From positions 1 to 43,358 of the forward strand of contig JALORN010000027.1 of NCBI GenBank assembly GCA_025458905.1: DNA of 43,358 bases, given 5' to 3'. Positions 1 to 7,338 of this stretch are shown in pieces (the first letter of the stretch is position 1; each line of letters starts with the position of its first letter). Below the pieces are notes generated by a model. It was not told the origin of the DNA. It did no database searches and saw only the letters and a list, made by a program, of their open reading frames with translations. The position numbers and the translations under genes are program-made. This DNA is from Steroidobacteraceae bacterium. Lineage in GTDB: Bacteria > Pseudomonadota > Gammaproteobacteria > Steroidobacterales > Steroidobacteraceae.

Positions 1-672
1 GATGAAGGCGATCAACAGCGGTTTCAGACTGTCGAAGCGTGCGAAGATGCGTCGGCCCTCTCGGGTCGCTACTGTTCGGCTCGATCAGGGTAGGCGCGAC
101 GACCGGCTCGAGGCGCCGGTCGAGGGCGAGTTGCGGCGTCTCATCGCCTCGCTTTGGAGTGCATCGCGAGCTGGCGCTTAACGGGCGACTTTGGGATCCA
201 TCGCAACAACGCTCGTTCTCGCGGCGTCGTCCGGCTCGTTCGCTGAAGGAGAGCCCTGGTGCGCATCTATCACTGGCGGCAACCTTCTGGACATCGTTTG
301 GTGCTGCCGCCGCACGCCTTACCGACAGCTTGCAGTTCACCTGTTCTGGCGCAACCATTCCGCTCGGATGAACCTTGACGATGGCAGCGTCGAAGATTCC
401 CACTTCGATCTTGGCTTGGGTGAGTTGCAAGCGTTGCACCGAAGGCGTCAGCCCGTGGCCGTCTTGATGCCGGCGGCTACTCCAGGTCGGGGCGAAGAAT
501 GCGAACACGGCCCGGTTCGAGGTGTCACGTGGCGTGTCGATGCTGGCGGATTTCCGGCCGTTGCGCTCCCCCACTTGTTGGCTGATCGGCTACCGTAGTC
601 GGAGGCGTGCCAGCCTTGGCACCGTGCGGAACGCTCTTTTGGTGCAAACCCCGTTACTCGACACTATCTGCC
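1..672. other. unassigned lower-GC stretch, no recognised gene
   Basis: No gene family is recognised here on either strand. Base composition is visibly less GC-rich than the rest of the window. The minus strand is open from a possible GTG near 575 to the left edge, about 190 codons, and the plus strand has overlapping open frames at 39-371 and 191-598. None has a clear ribosome site, domain or membrane segment. The protein read from the minus frame is rich in Ser, Arg and Pro and looks like a chance frame or an eroded gene. It may be the edge of an acquired element. A neighbouring sequence to the left would be needed to decide. Confidence 0.4.
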
Positions 673-1734
673 ATGGATCGGCGAACTTCGATGCGGCTGG
701 CTGCCGCTGCCGCAGGTCTCGCAGTGGTCGGCACGCTCGGCGTCTATGGGCGGCACGCTGCAAGGCGGCGCGACGATGAGGTGCCGCGCGTGACCGGGAC
801 ACAGCCGCCGGCCGAGTCACGCCCCGCCGACGCGCCCGTCGGGCCGTTCGGGCCAGGGTCCACCGCGACCGAGGTGACCGAAGGCCTCGACCTGACGGGC
901 CGCACGATGCTGGTCACGGGCGTGACCTCGGGCGTGGGGCTCGAGACGATGCGCGTGCTCGCGTTGCGGGGCGCGCACGTGATCGGCACCGGGCGGACGC
1001 TGGCGCGGGCGCGCGCGGCCTGCCGCGCGGTGCAGGGCCGCACCACGCCACTCGCGCTCGAGCTCACGGACTATCCGTCGGTGCTGGCCTGCGCCGAGGC
1101 GGTGCGCGCGCTCGGCGTGCCGCTCGATGCGCTCCTCTGCAACGCGGGGGTGATGGCGCTGCCGAAGCTGGAGCAGGTGGGCGGCATCGAGCGGCAGTTC
1201 GCGACCAATCACCTCGGGCACTTCCTGCTGGTGAATCGCCTGCTGCCGGCGGTGCAGGCGGCGCCGCAGGGGCGCGTGGTGGTGGTCTCGAGCGTGGCGC
1301 TCGGCTGGGCCGCACCCGGGGGCATCGAGTGGGACAACCTGTCGGGCTCGCGCGGTTACGCGCCGGAGCGGGCCTACGGGCAGTCGAAGCTCGCGAACGC
1401 GCTGTTCGCGCTGGAGCTGGCGCGGCGGCTGGAAGGTAGCGCCGCGACCGCGAATGCGCTGCATCCGGGTTACGTCGACACGAAGCTGTTCCGCCACTAT
1501 CCGTGGTCGCTGCGCGGGGCGCGGAACCTGCTGCGCAACCCGGGGAAGATCACGGTGGAGCAGGGGGCGGCCACGAGCTGCTACGTGGCGACGGCGCCGG
1601 CGCTGGCCGGGGTGTCGGGGCTCTTCTTCGAGGACTGTAATCCGGTGACGCCGGATGCGCGGGCGCTGGATCGTGTGGCGGCGGCGCGGTTGTGGGAGGT
1701 GTCGGAGGCGTTGCTGCGTCCCTACCTGGCTTGA
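673..1734 (+). CDS. short-chain dehydrogenase/reductase with N-terminal signal or anchor
   Basis: NAD(P)-dependent oxidoreductase of the short-chain dehydrogenase family, 353 residues from ATG 673; substrate unknown. Seen in the sequence: cofactor motif TGVTSGVG at residues 82-89, NAG at 157-159, the catalytic serine region near 206-207, and the YxxxK motif with Tyr235 and Lys239. Upstream of the Rossmann fold are about 70 extra residues beginning with a twin Arg (DRRTSMRL) followed by a hydrophobic Ala/Leu/Val run (9-25), which looks like a Tat-type signal or a membrane anchor. An in-frame start at 607 exists, but it would put the hydrophobic run far from the N-terminus, so 673 is preferred. 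The layout resembles retinol-dehydrogenase/protochlorophyllide-reductase-like SDRs. It stands alone, convergent with the PEP-CTERM gene downstream. Confidence 0.85.
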   Translation: MDRRTSMRLAAAAAGLAVVGTLGVYGRHAARRRDDEVPRVTGTQPPAESRPADAPVGPFGPGSTATEVTEGLDLTGRTMLVTGVTSGVGLETMRVLALRGAHVIGTGRTLARARAACRAVQGRTTPLALELTDYPSVLACAEAVRALGVPLDALLCNAGVMALPKLEQVGGIERQFATNHLGHFLLVNRLLPAVQAAPQGRVVVVSSVALGWAAPGGIEWDNLSGSRGYAPERAYGQSKLANALFALELARRLEGSAATANALHPGYVDTKLFRHYPWSLRGARNLLRNPGKITVEQGAATSCYVATAPALAGVSGLFFEDCNPVTPDARALDRVAAARLWEVSEALLRPYLA

Positions 1735-1770
1735 GGCCAGGCAGGGTGTCGCCGTGCCCTCCGGGAAGGC

Positions 1771-2739
1771 TCAATCAGTGCGGCGACGGCGGGACGCGCC
1801 GAGGGCGAGCACGCCCAGTCCGAGCAGGGCCAGCGTCCCTGGCTCCGGCACGGCCGCGACGCCTCCGGGGGGCACGCCGGAAGCCGTCGTGACGCTCACG
1901 CCCGCGGGCGCGACGAAGCTGTAGCGGAGCGTGTTGCCGAAGTCGTAGTTCCACGAGACCGGGCCAGGCAGCTGCCCGGCGCTCGCGTTGATCGCGCGGA
2001 TGCCGAGGGCCCAGGCGAAGTCGCCGGTGGGGGTGAAGCTCGCCGAGAGGGTCTGGTCGACGCTGCCGGAGAGGTTGCCGAGGAAGCTGCCGCCGCAGGG
2101 GTGGCTGGTGTTGCCGCCGATCGACCAGAAGTAGCTGGCGACGACGTTCGTGATGCCTTGCCCTGGGTCGTTGCAGAACGGGACCGGGCTGTCCTGAAGC
2201 GTGCCGGGCTGGTAGATCATCAGCGCGACGATGCTGAAGTCGAAGTACGGCTGCTGCGGGCCGACCTGCGCGGGGATGCTGGCGGACTGGCTGCCGGTGA
2301 CGGCGAGGTTGAAGGTGACGGTCTGGCCGCTCCAGGTGAAGGGCTGGCCGCCGGGGCCGGAGAAGGCGTAGCTGTCGCCGATGAAGGCGGTGGCGCTGGT
2401 CAGGCCGCCCGCGCTGCCGTCGCCCGAGAAGGACGTGGACACGCGCAGGGCGCCGGTCTGCAGCGAGGCGCTGGAGGCGGCGCGCTCGGCGCCATTGACC
2501 TGGGTGGAGCTCGCGCCGAAGCCCTGGATGAAGGTGCGCTCGAAGCCGGTGACGCCGGGGAGCGCCGGGATCGTCGGCAGGGTCGCGGACGAGGAGGTCT
2601 GGGTGGAGGCGCCGGAGAGGTAGGCGATCGGCGCGGCGATCAGCGGCGTGGTCGTGGCGGCAGCGATCGCGATCAGCGCGGCGCGGGCGCGGGCACGCGC
2701 GCGCGTGCCTGCGGGTGTGGCGAACGGGGATCGGGACAT
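1771..2739 (-). CDS. PEP-CTERM sorting-domain protein
   Basis: Predicted exported surface protein of 322 residues that an exosortase would process; its own function is unknown. The N-terminus has a basic stretch followed by a hydrophobic signal (ALIAIAAATTTPLIAA). The middle is Ser/Thr/Gly-rich and beta-like with few charged residues. The C-terminus is a textbook PEP-CTERM tail: VPEPGTLALLGLGVLALG followed by a basic RRRR cluster. The start at 2739 is chosen because AGGAG lies 8 bases upstream in the minus direction and the signal peptide begins there; the open frame extends to 2949 without signal-like sequence. A sigma-54-type promoter sits about 37 bases upstream. It is divergent from the LuxR-type regulator at 2951. 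No exosortase is in the window. Confidence 0.9.
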   Translation of the reverse strand: MSRSPFATPAGTRARARARAALIAIAAATTTPLIAAPIAYLSGASTQTSSSATLPTIPALPGVTGFERTFIQGFGASSTQVNGAERAASSASLQTGALRVSTSFSGDGSAGGLTSATAFIGDSYAFSGPGGQPFTWSGQTVTFNLAVTGSQSASIPAQVGPQQPYFDFSIVALMIYQPGTLQDSPVPFCNDPGQGITNVVASYFWSIGGNTSHPCGGSFLGNLSGSVDQTLSASFTPTGDFAWALGIRAINASAGQLPGPVSWNYDFGNTLRYSFVAPAGVSVTTASGVPPGGVAAVPEPGTLALLGLGVLALGASRRRRTD

Positions 2740-2774
2740 GGTCGGGCTCCTGCGGATGGGCTCGACCTGAGCAA

Positions 2775-2790
2775 TGCAGCGATCGTGCCG
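2775..2790 (-). promoter_or_regulatory. sigma-54-type promoter of the PEP-CTERM gene
   Basis: Read on the minus strand, CGGCACGATCGCTGCA contains GG, exactly ten bases, then GC, and is close to the RpoN consensus TGGCACG-N4-TTGCA. The GC element is at 2777-2776, putting the transcript start near 2764, about 25 bases upstream of the start codon. PEP-CTERM genes in other bacteria are known to be controlled by RpoN with PrsK/PrsR; applying that here is inference. Confidence 0.6.
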
Positions 2791-2813
2791 CAGTTCCGTG
2801 GCAGCGCGGTGGG

Positions 2814-2831
2814 CTGATGCATTTGCATCAG
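2814..2831. promoter_or_regulatory. perfect 8-bp inverted repeat between divergent genes
   Basis: CTGATGCA-TT-TGCATCAG is a perfect palindrome with a 2-base centre. It lies between the sigma-54-type site of the PEP-CTERM gene and the divergent LuxR-type regulator, so it could be that regulator's operator or an activator site. No second copy was noticed upstream of the other PEP-CTERM genes in this window. Confidence 0.45.
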
Positions 2832-2950
2832 GTTTGGAGGCCGCGGCGCCCCGGGAGCGACGGGGCACTCGCGCGCTCGCCGGACGCACTGTAATTTCCG
2901 CCGACACCGAGGGTTCGGGGCGAGGCTGTGCCCCGGGGGAGCGTGGCAAC

Positions 2951-3994
2951 GTGTCTCGAACCGGGCAGGCGGGCGCGCGGGTCCACGACGCCGCGGCCGA
3001 CCGTCGTCTGAGCGCATTGATCCTCGAGCTCTATCGCGAGGCGCGCGAGCGCGACGCGCGCACGTTCTGCGACTGGGCGTTGCGGCGCGCGCGCGAGGTC
3101 GTCGCGTTCGACTCGGCGATGTGGGGCCATGGCAATGCGACGGCGGAGCGGGTCGACCTGTTCGACGTGCACCTGGTCGACCAGCCGGCGAGCATGCTGC
3201 AGAACTACGCGCGGGTGCAGCAGCACGACTTCCTGGCGCGCGCGGTCGGGGCCTCGCCGCACGTCACGGTGGAACTGTACTCGATCATCTCGCGCGAGGC
3301 GTTCGTGCGCACGCCGATGTACCGGCGGCACGCGCGCCGCTTCGGCATGGAGAACCTGCTGTGCACGGGCTGGCCCGAGTCGCCTTCGGGGCTCCTCAGC
3401 GTGATCAGCTTCTGGCGTGCCGAGGTGGCGCGGCGCTTCTCGGAGGCGGAGCGCGCGACCACGGAGTTCCTGGTGCCGCACCTCGTCGAGGCGCGGCGGC
3501 TGAGCGTGCTCGGCGCGATGCAGCGGCGGGTCGGGATCGGCGAGATGCCAGGTGGCTGCGTCGCGGTCTGCGACCAGCGGGGCGTGCTGCACGAGGCGGA
3601 GGAGGGCTTCGTCCGGCTGGTCGCGTCGCAGTGGCCCTCGTGGCACGGGCCCGCGTTGCCGGAGCCGCTCGCGACGGCATTACGCAAGGGGCGCAAGGTA
3701 CGACTGGCCGTCGGCGAACTGCGCTTCGAGTGGGCCTGGCTCGATCGCCGGCTGCTCGTCGGGCTGCGGCGGGCGACGGCGATCGACCGGCTCTCGGCGC
3801 GCGAGCGGGCGATCGTCGAACGCGTGGCGCGGGGCGGCACGGCGAAGCTCGTGGCGCGGGAGTTGCGGCTGCAGCCGACCACGGTTCGCAACCATCTCGC
3901 GTCGGCGCATCGCAAGCTGGGGGTGTCCAACCGGGCGCAGCTGGTGCGGGCGCTGGTGGCGGCGGGGTGGCCGGGGGCGGACCGCGGGGACTGA
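2951..3994 (+). CDS. LuxR-family transcriptional regulator
   Basis: DNA-binding regulator of about 347 residues. The C-terminal 60 residues are a LuxR/GerE helix-turn-helix: LSARERAIVERVARGG, then KLVARELRLQPTTVRNHL and KLGVSNRAQLVRAL. The N-terminal two thirds is a sensor-like region with no autoinducer-binding signature that I recognise. The start is taken as GTG 2951, preceded by GGGGGA about ten bases upstream. The open frame reaches back to 2774, but that extension overlaps the PEP-CTERM promoter and is low in structure. Being divergent from the PEP-CTERM gene suggests that it may control it, but the sigma-54-type promoter there would need a different kind of activator. Confidence 0.85.
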   Translation: MSRTGQAGARVHDAAADRRLSALILELYREARERDARTFCDWALRRAREVVAFDSAMWGHGNATAERVDLFDVHLVDQPASMLQNYARVQQHDFLARAVGASPHVTVELYSIISREAFVRTPMYRRHARRFGMENLLCTGWPESPSGLLSVISFWRAEVARRFSEAERATTEFLVPHLVEARRLSVLGAMQRRVGIGEMPGGCVAVCDQRGVLHEAEEGFVRLVASQWPSWHGPALPEPLATALRKGRKVRLAVGELRFEWAWLDRRLLVGLRRATAIDRLSARERAIVERVARGGTAKLVARELRLQPTTVRNHLASAHRKLGVSNRAQLVRALVAAGWPGADRGD

Positions 3995-4065
3995 CGGCGA
4001 CGACCGACGCGTGATGTCGAACGGCGGGAGCGGGCGGGGCAACGCGGATCGTTCATCGTCGTGGC

Positions 4066-4341
4066 GTGGCCTTGATCCTGTGGTTCATCGTCGGACTGCT
4101 CGTCGGCGGGCTCGCCAGCCTGATGGTGCGCGCCCGTGGACGCGAGGCGCGGCGGCGGCACGCGTCGCTCGGGGTGCTCGGAGCGGCGCTCGGCGGTGTC
4201 GGCCTCGGGCCGGTCTTCCGCGCGGAGCCCTTCTGGGCCGGCGGCCTCACGCTCGATGCGCTCGTTGCTTCGGCGGGCGGTGCCGTGCTGTTGCTGGCGC
4301 TGCTCGGCGTGTTGCGCTTCGGTGGCGGGCGCGGAGGCTGA
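4066..4341 (+). CDS. GlsB/YeaQ/YmgE-like small membrane protein
   Basis: Small integral membrane protein of 91 residues with three hydrophobic segments: a Gly-rich first helix (LILWFIVGLLVGGLASLMV), a Gly/Ala middle helix after a basic loop, and a Leu/Val-rich last helix. This matches the transglycosylase-associated GlsB/YeaQ/YmgE family of stress-related membrane proteins, whose biochemical role is unknown. A better conserved paralogue lies at 38279-38545. GTG 4066 is chosen because it starts directly at the first membrane segment. The basic loop is longer than in the paralogue. Confidence 0.65.
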   Translation: MALILWFIVGLLVGGLASLMVRARGREARRRHASLGVLGAALGGVGLGPVFRAEPFWAGGLTLDALVASAGGAVLLLALLGVLRFGGGRGG

Positions 4342-4377
4342 CTGGGCCCGCGAAGCGATGCGCGTACCTGTGATCGG

Positions 4378-4566
4378 CGCAAGGCGCGCGCGGCGCGCCA
4401 TCGCCGCTCGATGCAAGGGGGGATCCTCGCGATCCTCGAGTCGGCGGCAGCGGATACCGTCCCGCGCCGGACGGTCGCCGAAACGCTGCAATACGTGCGC
4501 GACCTCGGCCTGCGCACGCCGTCCGAGTCGACGTCGATGATCCGTGCGGATCGCGATGGTCGATAA
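4378..4566 (+). pseudogene. remnant of FitA-like (ribbon-helix-helix) antitoxin
   Basis: The frame reads RRKARAARHRRSM followed by ILAILESAA, the helical part of FitA/VapB-type antitoxins, then TVAETLQYVRDLGLRTP and SMIRADRDGR, the toxin-binding C-terminal region, with a stop at 4566. The usual N-terminal beta strand and the start codon are missing: upstream the frame runs into unrelated sequence with no ATG, GTG or TTG. The toxin remnant begins at 4556 and overlaps it by 11 bases, as in intact operons. Identification rests on resemblance to the family pattern. Confidence 0.6.
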
Positions 4567-4759
4567 GGTGGTGGATGCTTCGGCGCTCGCTGCCGTGTTC
4601 TTCAACGAGCAAGGCGCCGACGCCATGGCGGAGCGGCATGCCCTGTCGTTCCATGACGCCAGCTACCTGTGGGTGGCGCAGCATCGCGGCGCACCCCTGG
4701 TGAGCCTCGATTCGAGGCTCGTCGACTTGACCGGTCAGGGTGCACCGCTCACCGGCTGA
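4556..4759 (+). pseudogene. internally deleted PIN-domain toxin (VapC-like)
   Basis: The first residues, MVDKVVDASALAAVFFNE, are the start of a PIN domain with its first acidic residue. The frame then jumps at GADAMAERHALSF to the C-terminal part (FHDASYLWVAQ, APLVSLDSRL). Family members are about 130 residues; this frame has 67, so roughly half, including a conserved acidic residue, is gone without a frameshift. The junction at AERHA could reflect recombination between two similar AERxA stretches. It overlaps the antitoxin remnant upstream. Almost certainly inactive as a ribonuclease. Confidence 0.65.
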
Positions 4760-4866
4760 TCGTCCGGGCGAACGAAGTGCGCGGCGGTGCGGCTGTAGGC
4801 GCGGGGCGGGGGTTGCAACGTCCCTACCTCACTCGAAGGCAGGTTTGCCGGGCGTGGATGTGGCGA

Positions 4867-5295
4867 TCAGCGGCCTGCCCGTGCCCAAGGATCGACGACG
4901 TCCACGTCCAGGTCGGCGAAATCCCGGACATTGCGCGTCGCGAGGCGCGCGCGCCTCGCCAGGGCGATGCCGGCGATTTGCGTGTCGCGCACGTCGACGG
5001 TGCGTCCACGGCGCTGGCGGGCGGCGCCCAGGGCGGCGGCGGCGCGCGCCGCCGGCACGTCGAAGGGAAGGACGCGACCTCGCAGGTCGCGTTCGATCAG
5101 GTCGCGGGCGGCGAGCTCCAGTGCGTCGCGGCGCCTGCCGGCGGGCAGCAGGCCGATCCCGAACTGGATCTCGAACACGGTGATCGTCGTGGTCCAGATG
5201 TCTGGGGCGCGCTCCGCGTCGAGCCACTCGACGACGATGGCGTCCGGATGGGTGCGCATCAGCGCCGAGATGACGTTCGTGTCGAGCAGGATCAA
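4867..5295 (-). CDS. PIN-domain toxin (FitB/VapC-like)
   Basis: Predicted Mg-dependent ribonuclease toxin of 142 residues, cytoplasmic, held inactive by the antitoxin encoded just upstream. PIN-domain features are visible: LLDTN with Asp5, Glu42 in TVFEIQFG, Asp104 in VDVRDTQIAG, and ATRNVRDF with Asn122 and Asp125. Length is normal for the family. The start overlaps the antitoxin stop by four bases (ATGA), indicating translational coupling. The pair appears complete. Targets cannot be read from sequence. Confidence 0.9.
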   Translation of the reverse strand: MILLDTNVISALMRTHPDAIVVEWLDAERAPDIWTTTITVFEIQFGIGLLPAGRRRDALELAARDLIERDLRGRVLPFDVPAARAAAALGAARQRRGRTVDVRDTQIAGIALARRARLATRNVRDFADLDVDVVDPWARAGR

Positions 5296-5540
5296 CGACG
5301 CAGCCGTGCGGGGCGGGCGTGCTGGCCGCGGAGTTCGGGGACGTCGGTGGCAAGCCCGCGGCCACGGAACCTGGCGGCGATCGCAGACCCGAGCCGCACC
5401 TCGTCGCCTTCAGGCTCGCTGGCTGCGGCCAGCAGGATCTGTCGCACTTCTTCCTCCATGCTGTGGCCGCGACGGGATGCGCGTCGCTTCAGGCGTGCCT
5501 TGATGTCTTCATCCAGGTCGCGAACGAGGATCTGGCCCAT
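5292..5540 (-). CDS. ribbon-helix-helix antitoxin (FitA/VapB-like)
   Basis: Antitoxin of 82 residues with an N-terminal DNA-binding ribbon-helix-helix: strand GQILVRDL, helices from DEDIKARLKRRASRRGHSM and EEEVRQILLAA. The C-terminal half is the extended toxin-binding tail. It represses its own operon in related systems. The perfect palindrome at 5557-5574, 17 bases before the start codon, is the likely operator. It overlaps the toxin gene by four bases. Confidence 0.9.
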   Translation of the reverse strand: MGQILVRDLDEDIKARLKRRASRRGHSMEEEVRQILLAAASEPEGDEVRLGSAIAARFRGRGLATDVPELRGQHARPARLRR

Positions 5541-5556
5541 GCGGTTGGCTCCGAGT

Positions 5557-5574
5557 TTGATATCACGATATCAA
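5557..5574. promoter_or_regulatory. operator-like palindrome of the FitAB operon
   Basis: TTGATATC-AC-GATATCAA is a perfect 8-bp inverted repeat in AT-rich sequence, centred about 25 bases upstream of the fitA-like start. Position and symmetry fit the autoregulatory site of a ribbon-helix-helix antitoxin. Confidence 0.7.
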
Positions 5575-5748
5575 TTTTGCTCGTGCGGTCAAGCGCACGA
5601 ACTGACGCGATTCGACGGATTCGCGCAGGATCGCCGGGGCAGGCAGGGAGGCTTGGCATACCTGCCGGGCGGCCGATAGGCAGCCGTGATGCTTTGCAGC
5701 CCTTGCGGCGCCCGACCGGCACATGCCGGCGTTTCGATCATTCGTTGA

Positions 5749-5768
5749 TTTCCCGCGCCTACGGGAAA
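5749..5768 (-). terminator. possible hairpin downstream of the nucleotidyltransferase remnant
   Basis: TTTCCCG-CGCCTA-CGGGAAA forms a 7-bp stem with a 6-base loop just past the stop at 5773 of the minus-strand remnant. No T-run follows, so termination is only a suggestion. Confidence 0.3.
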
Positions 5769-5772
5769 GGCC

Positions 5773-5985
5773 TCATGCGGCGAGTGGATGCTCGAGGGCC
5801 TGCGCGGCGTCACGTCCGTAGCGCGCTGCGAGGCTGCGCAGCAACGCGAGGTCGAGCGATTCGCGATCCAGTTCGATCACTGCCCTAGAGTCGGCGAGGT
5901 CTATCGGTCCACCCTCGAAAGCCTTCATCGCGATGAGGTCCTCGCGGACGACGCGAGGCGCCGGACGCGCCTGCGAGCTGCGCCA
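5773..5985 (-). pseudogene. C-terminal remnant of a nucleotidyltransferase (AbiEii/DUF6036-like)
   Basis: The minus frame ending at 5773 reads VVREDLIAMKAFEGG, then DLADSRAVIELD and LDLALLRSLAARYGRDAAQAL. That pattern is typical of the C-terminus of toxin-type nucleotidyltransferases. The catalytic N-terminal part (GG and DxD motifs) is absent. Upstream the frame passes, without a start codon, into the small gene at 5885-6091 in a different frame. A deletion of a few hundred bases appears to have fused the two. This is a different subtype from the intact nucleotidyltransferase at 25338. Confidence 0.6.
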
Positions 5986-6091
5986 TGAGCTGGCAGTGCG
6001 CCAGGAACGCTGCGAGGCGCTGCTCGGGCGTCATGCGCTTGATCCCCTCGCTGAGGCTACGGCGCGCGGCTTCGGCAATTCGCGACTTCAT
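5885..6091 (-). pseudogene. N-terminal remnant of a small partner gene of the nucleotidyltransferase
   Basis: ATG 6091 opens a frame beginning MKSRIAEAARRSLSEGIKR, then MTPEQRLAAFLAHCQLMAQL, an amphipathic alpha-helical stretch that looks like a genuine small protein of the kind found upstream of toxin-type nucleotidyltransferases. After about 43 residues it becomes Arg/Pro/Gly-rich junk that is an out-of-frame reading of the nucleotidyltransferase remnant. I therefore read this as a gene truncated by the same deletion. The partner assignment is inference. Confidence 0.5.
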
Positions 6092-6141
6092 GGGGTCATG
6101 TGGAACCGGCGCGCAGGCGGTGTCAAGGATCGACACGTGGC

Positions 6142-6624
6142 TCAGGCGGCGGCCAGCCGCAGCATCAACGTCATCGGATGCAGGGTCGATGCCTGGAATC
6201 CGTAGTGCAAGTAGAACTGCCGGGCGCGCTCGGATGAGGTGTGCACGAGCAGCGCCCTGATCCCGGCATCCGCCGACACGCCTCGCGCGCGCCTGACGGC
6301 GTCCTGGAGCAGGCCCGCACCGAGTTTCATCCCCTGGGCCTGACGATCCACTGCGAGGCGGCCGAGCACGAGCACCGGAACCGGGCCGGGCATGTTCCGT
6401 CGGACCGTACGCGTCGCCGCCTGATGTGCCACCGCCCCTGGGGCCAACGCGTAGTAGCCCATGACCCGCGCGGATACGTCCGCCACCACGAACGTGCGGC
6501 TGGCTCCGCTCACCTGGTTGCCCAGGGCGCGCTTGCGCAGCCACTCGTCCGGCAGGGGCTCGCCGCAGTCGAAAGCCTCGAGCCTGTGTCCGCCGTTCAG
6601 CGGTTCGGGGGCGGTCAGCTGCAC
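6142..6624 (-). CDS. GNAT acetyltransferase toxin (TacT-like)
   Basis: Predicted GNAT-fold toxin of 160 residues. TacT relatives acetylate the amino group of charged tRNA and stop translation. Family features seen: LTAPEPL start, FDCGEPLPDEWL, RALGNQVSGASRTFVV, VMGYYALAPGAV, RRNMPGPVPVLVLGRLAVD, an acetyl-CoA loop around QGMKLGAGLL, and the C-terminal FYLHYGF with the conserved Tyr, then HPMTLML. Full length, no damage seen. The start is GTG 6624. The antitoxin gene upstream ends 34 bases away but has lost its N-terminus, so this toxin is either neutralised by a truncated antitoxin, weakly expressed, or inactive. Confidence 0.85.
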   Translation of the reverse strand: MQLTAPEPLNGGHRLEAFDCGEPLPDEWLRKRALGNQVSGASRTFVVADVSARVMGYYALAPGAVAHQAATRTVRRNMPGPVPVLVLGRLAVDRQAQGMKLGAGLLQDAVRRARGVSADAGIRALLVHTSSERARQFYLHYGFQASTLHPMTLMLRLAAA

Positions 6625-6658
6625 AGGGGCGACCGGGCAGGCCCTTCGCTGCGAAGCC

Positions 6659-6895
6659 TTACTTGCCGCGGGGCTTGGTCCAGGGCGCCTTCACGGCCAT
6701 CAGGCCCTCCAGCCCTTCATTGGCCGCCGGAGGCGCATCCAGCTCTCGGACGAACTCCTTGAAGCGCCGGGCATCCAGGCGGAAGTAGACCTGGTCGAGC
6801 AGCACGGACTGTGCACGCTCGCAGGCGGCCTCGAGCATACAGAGCTTGGTGCGACGTATAGCTCTTGTCGATACACGTTTCCGGAGTCGGGCCAT
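6659..6895 (-). pseudogene. N-terminally truncated TacA-type (DUF1778) antitoxin
   Basis: From about residue 20 the frame is a clear DUF1778 C-terminus: LEAACERAQSVLLDQVYF, RLDARRFKEFVRELDAPP, then GLEGLMAVKAPWTKP, the region that wraps and neutralises the TacT toxin. The preceding residues (MARLRKRVSTRAIRRTKL) do not form the expected ribbon-helix-helix, and only 47 bases separate ATG 6895 from the stop of vapC. A recombination event seems to have deleted the DNA-binding half and placed the remainder behind vapBC. It could still be translated and neutralise TacT, in which case it is a shortened gene and not a pseudogene. Confidence 0.6.
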
Positions 6896-6942
6896 GGATG
6901 GTGGGCCGCGGCGACCGGCTCAGCCGGCACGCGCCGGGCACG

Positions 6943-7338
6943 TCAGCCGTACCAGTCCTCGAGTTCGAGCCCTGGAACCCGCGAGAACTCGGCCAGGTTG
7001 CGCGTCACGAGCGTGGCCCCGACGGCGAGGACCGTGCCGGCGATCAGTGTGTCGTGTGGGCCGATCGGCTGGCCGAGCCGCTCGAGGTCGGCTCGCAAGG
7101 CGGCGGCGCGCCGCGCCGCGGCGTCGTCGAAGGGCAGGATCGTGATCCACGACAGCAGCTGCTCGAGTTGCTCGCTGCGGCGCGTGGCCTGCAGTAGCCG
7201 GGCGATACCGAAGCGAAGCTCGTAGGCGACGATGGCCGCGATCGCCACTTCGCGTGGGGGTGTCGCCAGCAGGCGCGCGGCGACGCGACCTTCGCCGCGA
7301 AAGAAGTACGCCACCGTGTTGGTGTCGAGCACGAACAT
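6943..7338 (-). CDS. vapC: PIN-domain toxin VapC
   Basis: Predicted PIN ribonuclease of 131 residues. Catalytic pattern intact: VLDTNTVAYFF with Asp5, Glu40 in VAYELRFGIARLL, Asp96 in PIGPHDTLIAG, and VTRNLAEFSRV with Asn114 and Glu117, ending in LEDWYG. It belongs to the VapC group that typically cuts initiator tRNA; the target here is inference. Its start shares one base with the antitoxin stop. The frame ends 47 bases before the truncated TacA gene, so the four minus-strand genes may form one transcript. Confidence 0.9.
   Translation of the reverse strand: MFVLDTNTVAYFFRGEGRVAARLLATPPREVAIAAIVAYELRFGIARLLQATRRSEQLEQLLSWITILPFDDAAARRAAALRADLERLGQPIGPHDTLIAGTVLAVGATLVTRNLAEFSRVPGLELEDWYG

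Noticed and set aside
176..186. GCTTAAC, resembling one half of an integron attC site
   Set aside because: No partner core site at a suitable distance and no gene cassette or integrase nearby.
5726..5739. CCGGCACATGCCGG palindrome
   Set aside because: Short GC-rich palindromes are common by chance in this composition, and no promoter or gene start is next to it.
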